From Bacteroidetes bacterium UBA2234 (lineage in GTDB: Bacteria; Bacteroidota; Bacteroidia; NS11-12g; UBA955), in the NCBI GenBank assembly GCA_002347985.1, contig DDYM01000043.1:43552-63265 (forward strand): a DNA stretch of 19,714 nt. Direction: 5' to 3'. The translations under genes and the position numbers were made by a program. Below, piece after piece: positions 13,838 to 19,714 of this stretch. Within the stretch, counting starts at the first letter, position 1, and every line of letters begins with the position of its first letter. Below the pieces are notes generated by a model. That model saw only the letters and a program-made list of their open reading frames with translations. It did not search any database and was not told where the DNA came from.

Positions 13838-16009
13838 ATGAAACAACGCATATTAAGTTTAGCCTTGGCCTTTACAGCGATTTTTCAGCTGAGAGCCGAT
13901 GAAGGCATGTGGCCCCTAACCTTGCTACAAAAAATCCAAGATCCAATGCAAGCCCGTGGTTTGAAATTGTCGGCCGACGATATCTACGCGGTAAACCACG
14001 CATCTGTAAAAGACGCCATCGTGCGTTTGATGTCTAAACAAGGACGTATGTTCTGTACCGGTGAGGTTATCTCAAGTCAAGGATTGTTCCTTACCAATCA
14101 CCACTGCGGTTACGGTGCCATTCAAGAACTTTCAACCAACGAAGACAACATCTTAAAAAATGGTTTTTGGGCAGCCAACCAACAAGCTGAACGCAAGGCC
14201 AATTTCAATATCGGATTGCTGAGAAAAATTGAAGATGTTACAGCGATTGTCCTCAAAGATATCGCCATCAATCAAGACGAAGCCACCCGCGCCAAAGCTG
14301 TTATGGCTCAAATTGCAAAGGCAAAAGAAGCTGCCATCGCTGGTTTGGGTGAAGAACGCAATAACTACGTGGTAGAAATTTCATCATTCTACAACGGAAA
14401 TCAGTACCTAGCGATGTACTACGAAGTATACCGCGACATCCGTTTGGTTGGAACCCCACCAGAAAGTGTAGGAAAGTTTGGTGGTGAGACCGACAACTGG
14501 CGTTGGCCCCGTCATACTTGCGATTTTAGCATGTTCCGCATTTATGCCAACGAAAACAACAAGCCTGCAGATTTTACCCCAGCCAACAAGCCTTTTAGCC
14601 CACAGCACCATTTGGCGATCAACATCGGCGGAATGAAGACCGGAGATTATGCCATGATCATGGGTTATCCTGGTCGTACCACACGATACACCTACAGCGA
14701 AGGAATCAAATACCTCGGCAGCAAAGAACGTCCGATGCGTGTTGCCTTGCGCCGTGATATCATGGATGTATATGAAAAATACATGAAGCAAGACGAAGCC
14801 GTGCGATTGATGTATTCAGATCGTTTGGCTGGCATCGGAAACTATTGGAATAAATTCAATGGCGAAGCCCACGATTTGTCTAAGCCAGGTGGATTGTACG
14901 ATACAAGAAAAGCCGCTGAACTCTCATTTGAGCGTTGGATGCGTGAAAATAAAAAGACAGACGTATACGGCGATGTGACTTCTTTGTACGATGAAGCCTA
15001 CCGCGAATTGTATACCTATGGCCTATACCCTGTGTACTTCCAAGATGGTATTTCAAATAGTCAACCCATGTCATTTGCGATGTCGATCAAAGCCATTGCC
15101 GATGCCATTGCCTCCGGAAAACCTGATACCGCAATGTCGAATGGTATGTTGCGCAACATCGACGAGATGTACAAAGAGTTTTACCCCGCCATTGAAAAGG
15201 AAGTGTTGGCCGCGGTCATCGATCACCTTTACAAAGACCTTGATCCAACCTTATTGCCTGCCGATTTGGTAGCATTGATGAAAAAATACAAAGACAACGC
15301 AACTGCGGTTGCCGAAGTGTTGTTTGCCAAGTCAATTTTATCAGACAAGGGCAGAATGGCTAAATTCTTGGCAAAACCTTCAGCGAAGAAGTTGGAGTCA
15401 GATTTATTGTATAAAATCACAATTGCCTACATCAATAAACTTCGTGTGGACTTGAAACCCGTTTATGATGGAATCAACAGCAAATTGGATCGCGCCAACC
15501 GCCTGTTCTTGTCGGCCCAGTTGGAAATGTTACCTAGCGGACAGGCCATGGCCCCAGATGCAAATGGAACCATGCGTTTGACCTACGGTACAATCATGCC
15601 TTACGATGCCCGCGATGCCGTGAGTTATTCTTTCTTCACTACCTCTAAAGGAATTTTAGAAAAATACAAAGCCGCCGATTTTGAATTCGATGCGCCTCAA
15701 AAATTACTCGCCCTGATTCGCGCGAAAGATTTTGGTCAGTACGCCGATAAAGATGGAGAGTTGCATACTTGCTTCTTGTCGAACAACGACATTACAGGCG
15801 GTAACAGCGGAAGCCCTGTCATGAACGCCAAAGGACAATTGATTGGTACTGCGTTTGATGGCAACTGGGAAGCCATCAGTTCTGACTTTGCGTTCTTGCC
15901 AAATGTGCAGAGAACCATCAGTTTGGATGTGCGCTACACCTTGTTCATTGTTGAGAAATTGGGTGGTGCAAAGCATCTGATCGACGAGATGACCATTGTA
16001 AAAGACTAA
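13838..16009 (+). CDS. S46 family dipeptidyl-peptidase (DPP7/DPP11 type)
   Basis: 723 residues, typical for S46. Signal peptide 1-20 (LRA/DEG). These periplasmic serine peptidases remove dipeptides from the N-terminus of oligopeptides in peptide-using Bacteroidota. Catalytic triad: the NHHCGYG histidine (H89, preceded by H88), D229 in HTCDFSMFR, and S657 in GGNSGSP. DNWRWPRH (about 220-227) is the conserved substrate N-terminus-binding region. The residue 18 after the catalytic serine is G675. From memory, Gly here fits DPP7-like preference for hydrophobic P1, while DPP11 has Arg for Asp/Glu. No C-terminal sorting domain is present. A near -7 sequence (TTAATTTG, one mismatch) at 13816-13823 may be its promoter. 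Two hairpins follow the stop. Confidence 0.94.
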   Translation: MKQRILSLALAFTAIFQLRADEGMWPLTLLQKIQDPMQARGLKLSADDIYAVNHASVKDAIVRLMSKQGRMFCTGEVISSQGLFLTNHHCGYGAIQELSTNEDNILKNGFWAANQQAERKANFNIGLLRKIEDVTAIVLKDIAINQDEATRAKAVMAQIAKAKEAAIAGLGEERNNYVVEISSFYNGNQYLAMYYEVYRDIRLVGTPPESVGKFGGETDNWRWPRHTCDFSMFRIYANENNKPADFTPANKPFSPQHHLAINIGGMKTGDYAMIMGYPGRTTRYTYSEGIKYLGSKERPMRVALRRDIMDVYEKYMKQDEAVRLMYSDRLAGIGNYWNKFNGEAHDLSKPGGLYDTRKAAELSFERWMRENKKTDVYGDVTSLYDEAYRELYTYGLYPVYFQDGISNSQPMSFAMSIKAIADAIASGKPDTAMSNGMLRNIDEMYKEFYPAIEKEVLAAVIDHLYKDLDPTLLPADLVALMKKYKDNATAVAEVLFAKSILSDKGRMAKFLAKPSAKKLESDLLYKITIAYINKLRVDLKPVYDGINSKLDRANRLFLSAQLEMLPSGQAMAPDANGTMRLTYGTIMPYDARDAVSYSFFTTSKGILEKYKAADFEFDAPQKLLALIRAKDFGQYADKDGELHTCFLSNNDITGGNSGSPVMNAKGQLIGTAFDGNWEAISSDFAFLPNVQRTISLDVRYTLFIVEKLGGAKHLIDEMTIVKD

Positions 16010-16017
16010 TTCCCATT

Positions 16018-16034
16018 CGTCGGAACGACCGACG
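16018..16034. other. Small GC-rich hairpin directly after the S46 gene
   Basis: CGTCGG / CCGACG with loop AACGA, 8 bases after the TAA. It is not followed by a T-run and stands 4 bases before the main terminator stem. It may protect the 3' end or pause polymerase. Confidence 0.45.
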
Positions 16035-16038
16035 TATG

Positions 16039-16080
16039 ATAAAAAGAAAGGGCTTCCGTGAGGAAGCCCTTTCTTTTTAT
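16039..16080. terminator. Bidirectional rho-independent terminator between S46 and the TetR gene
   Basis: Perfect 19-bp stem, left arm ATAAAAAGAAAGGGCTTCC (16039-16057), loop GTGA, right arm 16062-16080 ending in CTTTCTTTTTAT. The T-tract is within the right arm on plus, and the A-tract of the left arm gives the same on minus, so it can stop transcription from both sides. Confidence 0.9.
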
Positions 16081-16152
16081 GAGCTATATGTTTCTTGGGA
16101 TCGCAATGAGGCAACTAACAACCTGCGATATTCCCTTGAATCCTTTTTTGGG

Positions 16153-16175
16153 GAAGTGCATTTAAACAGCACTTC
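16153..16175. other. Hairpin just downstream of the TetR gene
   Basis: GAAGTGC / GCACTTC with a 9-base loop (ATTTAAACA), 7 bases beyond the TetR stop on the minus strand. It has no U-run after it on minus (CCCCAAAAAAGG follows), so it is not a standard terminator, though it may act with the stronger stem at 16039-16080. Confidence 0.4.
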
Positions 16176-16182
16176 GGGAATT

Positions 16183-16920
16183 TTATCTGCTGCGGTTAAA
16201 CCACCCTCCACGAGAGGTTTTTTCTTCCTCGGTATTTTTAATCGTACTCACAGAACCCATGGTAGGATAACTTGCAGGTGCACTCGCTGCTGCCGCCGCA
16301 CTTGAAGCCTTGTTGTCCGCTTCAATGGAATCCATCACCAATGACTCTTTTACCTGCTTTTGCAAAGTGCTTACCATGCTGATAAAAGTATCTTTGGAAG
16401 CACGAACTTTTCCAATCGTATAGCAACCCATCATTTGTCCAATGATAAACAATGCCATCGATCTTGCATCGGTTTGATTTTTTAATTCCCCTGCTACACG
16501 TCCGGCCATAATGGCTTTCTGTAAAATTCTCACTTGAACCTCATTCACGGCTTCCAATTTCTGACGAAACAAATCATCGGAATGACTCATTTCCAAAATC
16601 ATATTGGTGAGCACATCACCCCGTTTGATAGTGGTTTCAGTAGCTTTTGCTTTTTCATTCTCAAATATCGAATTTAAGGCAGCCGCAACCCCAGTTTCAA
16701 TGTTATTCAAAGAAGCCCATTTCTGTTCGTAATAAGGCAACATGACCTCATCAACAACAGCATAGCCCAATTCGGATTTGTTCGGAAAATAATGATAAAA
16801 CGCTCCCTTTGTGATTTTCAATCGCGCGATTTCTTTATCAGTGCGCAAAGTCTCGAAACCCTTCGCTTGAATCGCTTCAAAGCAACGTTGTAGGATTAAT
16901 TGTCGTGTAGTTGTGCTCAT
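16183..16920 (-). CDS. TetR/AcrR family transcriptional regulator with a low-complexity C-terminal tail
   Basis: 245 residues from ATG 16920. A GTG at 16929 extends the frame, but it falls inside the -7 promoter element and is rejected. The N-terminal helix-turn-helix spans about 28-51, with EIARLKITKGAFYHYFPNKSEL being the classic TetR signature. Residues 60-195 form the usual helical ligand-binding and dimerisation region. The family norm is about 190-215 residues. Here a 45- to 50-residue tail (200-245) follows, with an alanine/serine-rich run (206-217) and a basic end (SRGGWFNRSR). The ligand and targets are unknown. It is flanked by terminators and stands alone, so it probably acts on itself and on genes elsewhere. 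A 12-bp palindrome in its promoter is a candidate operator. Confidence 0.88.
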   Translation of the reverse strand: MSTTTRQLILQRCFEAIQAKGFETLRTDKEIARLKITKGAFYHYFPNKSELGYAVVDEVMLPYYEQKWASLNNIETGVAAALNSIFENEKAKATETTIKRGDVLTNMILEMSHSDDLFRQKLEAVNEVQVRILQKAIMAGRVAGELKNQTDARSMALFIIGQMMGCYTIGKVRASKDTFISMVSTLQKQVKESLVMDSIEADNKASSAAAAASAPASYPTMGSVSTIKNTEEEKTSRGGWFNRSR

Positions 16921-16928
16921 AGGGACCA

Positions 16929-16936
16929 CAAATATA
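16929..16936 (-). promoter_or_regulatory. -7 promoter element (TATATTTG, minus) of the TetR gene
   Basis: Exact match on the minus strand, 8 bases before ATG 16920. A TTTTG stands 24 bp upstream (spacer 16937-16960), slightly long for the -33. Because the GTG at 16929 uses the last G of this element, the true start must be ATG 16920. Confidence 0.6.
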
Positions 16937-16938
16937 CC

Positions 16939-16950
16939 AACAAGTTTGTT
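16939..16950. promoter_or_regulatory. Candidate TetR operator (AACAAgtTTGTT palindrome)
   Basis: 12-bp palindrome with a 2-bp centre, placed between the -33 and -7 regions of the TetR gene. The position suits autorepression. It is short and AT-rich, so chance is possible. Confidence 0.3.
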
Positions 16951-17052
16951 TAAATGTTAACAAAATGTGGAAAACGATAAATTTTTTTTAAGTCGCTGAT
17001 AATCAGACACTTTTACCAGTAAAAACAACATTCTCGGCTATATATTATTCCG

Positions 17053-17068
17053 AAAAACCGCTGTTTTT
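17053..17068 (-). terminator. asnS: Weak candidate terminator after asnS
   Basis: On minus: AAAAAC-AGCG-GTTTTT, 11 bases beyond the stop, ending in five T. The stem is almost all A-T, so the energy is low. The rest of the 158-base gap 16921-17078 is AT-rich with two short palindromes (16996-17006, 17011-17024). Confidence 0.3.
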
Positions 17069-17078
17069 GATACCACAA

Positions 17079-18623
17079 TTAGGGTGTCAACCTTCCATAC
17101 ATCCTCGGGAATGGAATACTTTCGCGTACGTGCTTCAACTTACATACCCAGGTCACCAATCGCTCTAATCCCAATCCAAAGCCGGCATGGGGAACAGATC
17201 CGTAACGACGTAAATCTAAGTACCATTCAAATTCAGACATCGGCAATTCGTGTTCGATAATCTTCGCCGTTAGCAATTCCAAATCCGTTTCTCTTTCTCC
17301 TCCACCCACGATTTCACCGTATCCTTCGGGCGCCAAAACATCAACACCGCGGGCAAAACGTGAATCCGCCGGATTGCGCTTCAAATAAAATGCCTTCACT
17401 TCGTGTGGCCAATCGTAAACCATCACCGGACGGTCGAACAAACGAGTGATTACCGTTTCATCCGATCCTCCAAAGTCATCACCATAGGTGAAATTCTTTG
17501 CACTCTGAATCCATTGCGGAATGTTTCGCAAGTCTTCTTCAACATCCGATTTTTCCTGCTTTAACTGTGTAATCTTGGTTTGATGAAAATTGATTTCTCC
17601 CTTCTTCATGCCAGGAACCGCGATTTTGGCCTCTCTTTCTGCAATTTCTGCATCCAAAGAAATCAACAATGCCTCGCAACGCTTTAACTCCTCTTCCAAA
17701 CTAACAATACTATTCACACCGTTTACATCCTCTTCTCCTTTGATAATCCTTACCGCTTGATCGTATGTCATCCTCGGAAATGCACCCAAGCTCGATTCCA
17801 AAACAGAAACATCCCTTCCAATGGTTTGTAATTCACCGCGGCATTTCTCCAAAACACGCTTCAACACGTGCTGCAAAAATCCTTCAATACAATCCATGTT
17901 TTGGAAAATGTCGTGGAAGGCCATTTCTGGTTCAATCATCCAGAATTCCGATAAATGTCGACGAGTCTTCGACTTCTCCGCGCGAAACGTAGGACCAAAC
18001 GTGTAAATCTTACCCATGGCCATCGCCATCGCTTCACCATATAACTGACCGCTCTGACTTAAAAAAGCCGGCTCACCGTAGAAATCTGTTTCAAACAACG
18101 TACTCGTCCCTTCACAAGCGTTTCCTGTAAAAATGGGCGCATCCATCTGCACAAATCCCTCCCCCTGGAAATATTCATGAATGGCAAAAATGATGGTGTT
18201 TCTGATGCGCATAATGGCCCACTGACGCGTACTGCGTAACCACAAATGCCTTTGATCCATCAGAAATTCGATCCCGTGTTCCTTTTTGGCAATCGGATAA
18301 TTCTCCGATACACCCACAATCGCAAGAGAAGTTACCTGCAGTTCAACACCGCCCAACTGTTTCTCATCTGCCTTCAACAATCCATGCAACTCCACACTGG
18401 TCTCCAAACTCAAGGTCTGCGCCAACTCCAAATATTGCTCATTGGCAGTTTCGGCTGTTACAACACACTGTACATAGCCCGTACCGTCGCGCAAAATCAC
18501 GAAAACAATGCCCTTACCCTCACGCTTATTCGATACCCAACCACGCAAAACAATCGTTTCGTTGATATGCGATTGAAGGTCCTGAATACTTACCGCCTTT
18601 GAACTGAAATCCTGAGTTCCCAT
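17079..18623 (-). CDS. asnS: Asparagine--tRNA ligase with an internal coiled-coil insertion
   Basis: 514 residues; class IIb synthetase charging tRNA-Asn with asparagine in the cytoplasm. An OB-fold anticodon-binding domain lies at about 24-105 (VLRGWVSNKREG at 25-36). Motif 2 is FRAEKSKTRRHLSEFWMIEPE (213-233), motif 3 GFGLGLERLVTWV (481-493), and the C-terminus has the usual ESIPFPRMYGR. GTSTLFETDF (172-181) and IVGGGERE (438-445) point to Asn rather than Asp specificity. An extra segment at about 297-385 interrupts the catalytic domain. It contains two heptad-like charged helices (about 307-336 and 342-367) joined by VPGMKKGE, then returns at ETVITRLFDRPVMVYDWP. Without it the length would be near 430. 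ATG 18623 is a normal start. A -7 element lies 43 bases upstream. Confidence 0.95.
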   Translation of the reverse strand: MGTQDFSSKAVSIQDLQSHINETIVLRGWVSNKREGKGIVFVILRDGTGYVQCVVTAETANEQYLELAQTLSLETSVELHGLLKADEKQLGGVELQVTSLAIVGVSENYPIAKKEHGIEFLMDQRHLWLRSTRQWAIMRIRNTIIFAIHEYFQGEGFVQMDAPIFTGNACEGTSTLFETDFYGEPAFLSQSGQLYGEAMAMAMGKIYTFGPTFRAEKSKTRRHLSEFWMIEPEMAFHDIFQNMDCIEGFLQHVLKRVLEKCRGELQTIGRDVSVLESSLGAFPRMTYDQAVRIIKGEEDVNGVNSIVSLEEELKRCEALLISLDAEIAEREAKIAVPGMKKGEINFHQTKITQLKQEKSDVEEDLRNIPQWIQSAKNFTYGDDFGGSDETVITRLFDRPVMVYDWPHEVKAFYLKRNPADSRFARGVDVLAPEGYGEIVGGGERETDLELLTAKIIEHELPMSEFEWYLDLRRYGSVPHAGFGLGLERLVTWVCKLKHVRESIPFPRMYGRLTP

Positions 18624-18666
18624 GTGAATCTATTCTAATTATTATCGTTTAAAAATACTTGCATCG

Positions 18667-18674
18667 CAAAGATA
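18667..18674 (-). promoter_or_regulatory. asnS: -7 promoter element (TATCTTTG, minus) of asnS
   Basis: Exact TAnnTTTG on minus, giving a leader of roughly 38 nt. No TTG at the standard -33 spacing. It shares the 117-base divergent region with rpoN. Confidence 0.5.
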
Positions 18675-18695
18675 ACGAATGGGCCTCAAAATTTA

Positions 18696-18711
18696 TGGCA
18701 CGATATTTGTT
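18696..18711 (+). promoter_or_regulatory. Sigma-54-like -24/-12 sequence upstream of rpoN
   Basis: TGGCACG-ATAT-TTGTT. Compared with the sigma-54 consensus TGGCACG-N4-TTGCW it differs at one position: the -12 GC is GT. The GG is at 18697-18698 with the correct 10-base distance. It overlaps the -33 TTTG of the housekeeping promoter. Function is unproven. Confidence 0.4.
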
Positions 18712-18736
18712 AAAAGGGCGAAATTTCCTATATTTG
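18706..18736 (+). promoter_or_regulatory. rpoN: Housekeeping promoter of rpoN (TTTG-N19-TATATTTG)
   Basis: TTTG at 18706-18709, 19-bp spacer, TATATTTG at 18729-18736: both Bacteroidota elements at standard spacing, the best promoter in the window. ATG 18741 follows after only four bases, so the transcript probably starts at or next to the ATG. Confidence 0.75.
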
Positions 18737-18740
18737 TGAT

Positions 18741-19714
18741 ATGGCCCTCAAACAAGAGTTATCGCAGAAGCTGTTTCAGAAGCTGAGTCCGCAACAGATT
18801 CAGTTTATCAAGCTGCTACAACTGAATACCCAAGACTTTGAGGAGAAGGTAGGGCAGGAACTGCTCGACAACCCCGCATTGGAGAATTTGGAAGGCGTTG
18901 ACGAGGGCATCGACTACCGAGGGAGCGACGAAAGAAACAACGAAGAGCGAAAAGAGAAGTCAGAATCCACCACCGAGGAATTTAGTCCGGAGGAGCCTAC
19001 GATCGACAATGCCTACGACGATTATGGTCAGGACATCAACGTAGACGAGCTGCTTCGCGCCGGTGGCGATGACGACTATGGCAGCTTCAGAATGGGTGAG
19101 GATTACAGCAATGAGGAACATCGCGAAATGCCTTTGGCCGCGCAAAGCACCTTCCATGAGTATCTTTACGAACAAGCCCGGGCCATCTTTGAAGACCGTG
19201 AATTAGAACTCGTTTATCACCTCATTGGATCCATTGAAGACGATGGCTACCTGCGTAGAGAATTGCGCAGTATCGTGAACGACCTCGCTTTCAATGAAAA
19301 TATCATGACAACCGAGGCGCAACTTGAGCGCTTGTTAATTAAAATTCAAAACTTCGATCCGCCAGGAATTGCAGCACGCGACCTACAAGAGTGCCTTTTG
19401 CTCCAACTATACAAAAAGGACTATGGCGATAACCCCGCGATCGACTTGGCCGAGAAACTCCTTTCTGAACAGTTTGATGCTTTTACCAAGAAGCATTACG
19501 ACAAAATAAAGAAAAGTCTCAAAATCAACGATGAGCAGCTCAAAGCCGCCATGGGTGAAATCTTAAAGCTGAATCCAAAACCCGGTGAAACCGGCAGCAT
19601 CAGCGGGAAAACTCAATACATCGTCCCAGACTTTACCGTCATCAACGACGATGGTGTTCTTCAAGTTCGGTTAAACGGCAGAAATGCACCTGAATTGCGA
19701 TTGAGTGCTTCCTA
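18741..19714 (+). CDS. rpoN: RNA polymerase sigma-54 factor RpoN (partial, 3' end beyond window)
   Basis: About 324 residues are visible before the window ends; the family has about 470-500. Region I is the glutamine-rich activator-interacting segment: QKLFQKLSPQQIQFIKLLQL at 9-28, then the DFEEKVGQELLDNPALE helix. Region II is highly acidic (about 50-120). The core-binding region III begins near 130, with IEDDGYLRREL and FDPPGIAARDLQECLLLQL (the conserved R-D-x-Q-E-C-L motif). LNPKPG follows near 275. The helix-turn-helix and RpoN box lie past the edge. Sigma-54 directs transcription from -24/-12 promoters and needs an ATP-using enhancer-binding activator; none is encoded here. The start is ATG 18741, directly after the -7 element. 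Divergent from asnS. Confidence 0.95.
   Translation, partial: MALKQELSQKLFQKLSPQQIQFIKLLQLNTQDFEEKVGQELLDNPALENLEGVDEGIDYRGSDERNNEERKEKSESTTEEFSPEEPTIDNAYDDYGQDINVDELLRAGGDDDYGSFRMGEDYSNEEHREMPLAAQSTFHEYLYEQARAIFEDRELELVYHLIGSIEDDGYLRRELRSIVNDLAFNENIMTTEAQLERLLIKIQNFDPPGIAARDLQECLLLQLYKKDYGDNPAIDLAEKLLSEQFDAFTKKHYDKIKKSLKINDEQLKAAMGEILKLNPKPGETGSISGKTQYIVPDFTVINDDGVLQVRLNGRNAPELRLSAS

Noticed and set aside
16921..16929. GTG 16929 as the TetR start
   Set aside because: The GTG uses the last base of the TATATTTG promoter element; ATG 16920 fits the family start.
16996..17024. Short palindromes CTGATaATCAG and TTTTACcaGTAAAA between TetR and asnS
   Set aside because: Both are short and in AT-rich DNA, not placed at a promoter or with a T-run; chance is likely.
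1..19714. CRISPR arrays, insertion sequences, tRNA genes, prophage or plasmid functions
   Set aside because: No spaced direct repeats, transposase-like or integrase-like products, or tRNA-like cloverleafs were seen by eye; a covariance-model scan was not possible.

Overview
The window comes from a Bacteroidota chromosome, probably of a Flavobacteriales- or Sphingobacteriales-like lineage. The grounds are family content (DUF4292, DUF3822, S46 peptidase, ligase-associated exonuclease, OmpA with thrombospondin-3 repeats) and many Bacteroidota-type -7 promoter elements (TAnnTTTG). No purine-rich Shine-Dalgarno sites stand out. I cannot name a genus. Genes are densely packed. I saw no rRNA, tRNA, CRISPR array, insertion sequence or integrase, and no gene-free stretch reaches 300 bases.

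Layout from left to right. (1) 1-2187: the tail of an unidentified gene, a DUF4292 envelope protein and an EnvC-like degenerate LytM protein, tightly coupled. (2) 2221-3539: a 3-hydroxybutyryl-CoA dehydrogenase coupled by an ATGA overlap to a small lipoprotein with a Rieske-like pattern whose metal ligands are mostly gone. (3) 3673-5304: an abundant-type OmpA protein with five exactly 81-bp repeats, ended by a strong bidirectional terminator. (4) 5375-8860: an M1 zinc peptidase fused to a long C-terminal region that looks like an outer-membrane beta-barrel. (5) 8884-10594: the overlapping trio DUF3822, rsmD, coaD. (6) A NUDIX hydrolase and pyrE, divergent, with start codons that overlap in one CATG. 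(7) 11831-13713 (minus): a two-gene operon of a ligase-associated beta-CASP exonuclease and an ATP-dependent DNA ligase that has lost its whole adenylation domain. (8) 13838-16009: a periplasmic S46 dipeptidyl-peptidase, followed by two hairpins. (9) Minus-strand TetR-family regulator and asparaginyl-tRNA synthetase. (10) The start of rpoN (sigma-54), cut by the window edge.

Most of this is housekeeping or envelope biology: peptidoglycan remodelling, an OmpA-type cell-wall anchor, peptide degradation in the envelope, CoA and pyrimidine synthesis, and translation. The most unusual item is the exonuclease/ligase pair. The nuclease keeps its metal-binding motifs. The ligase has the N-terminal DNA-binding domain joined in frame to the C-terminal OB-fold, with nothing catalytic between. 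Second is the rpoN upstream region, where a near-consensus sigma-54 promoter sequence overlaps the -33 element of a well-formed housekeeping promoter. Third is a recurring close placement of -7 elements to start codons, which suggests very short leaders or leaderless mRNAs.
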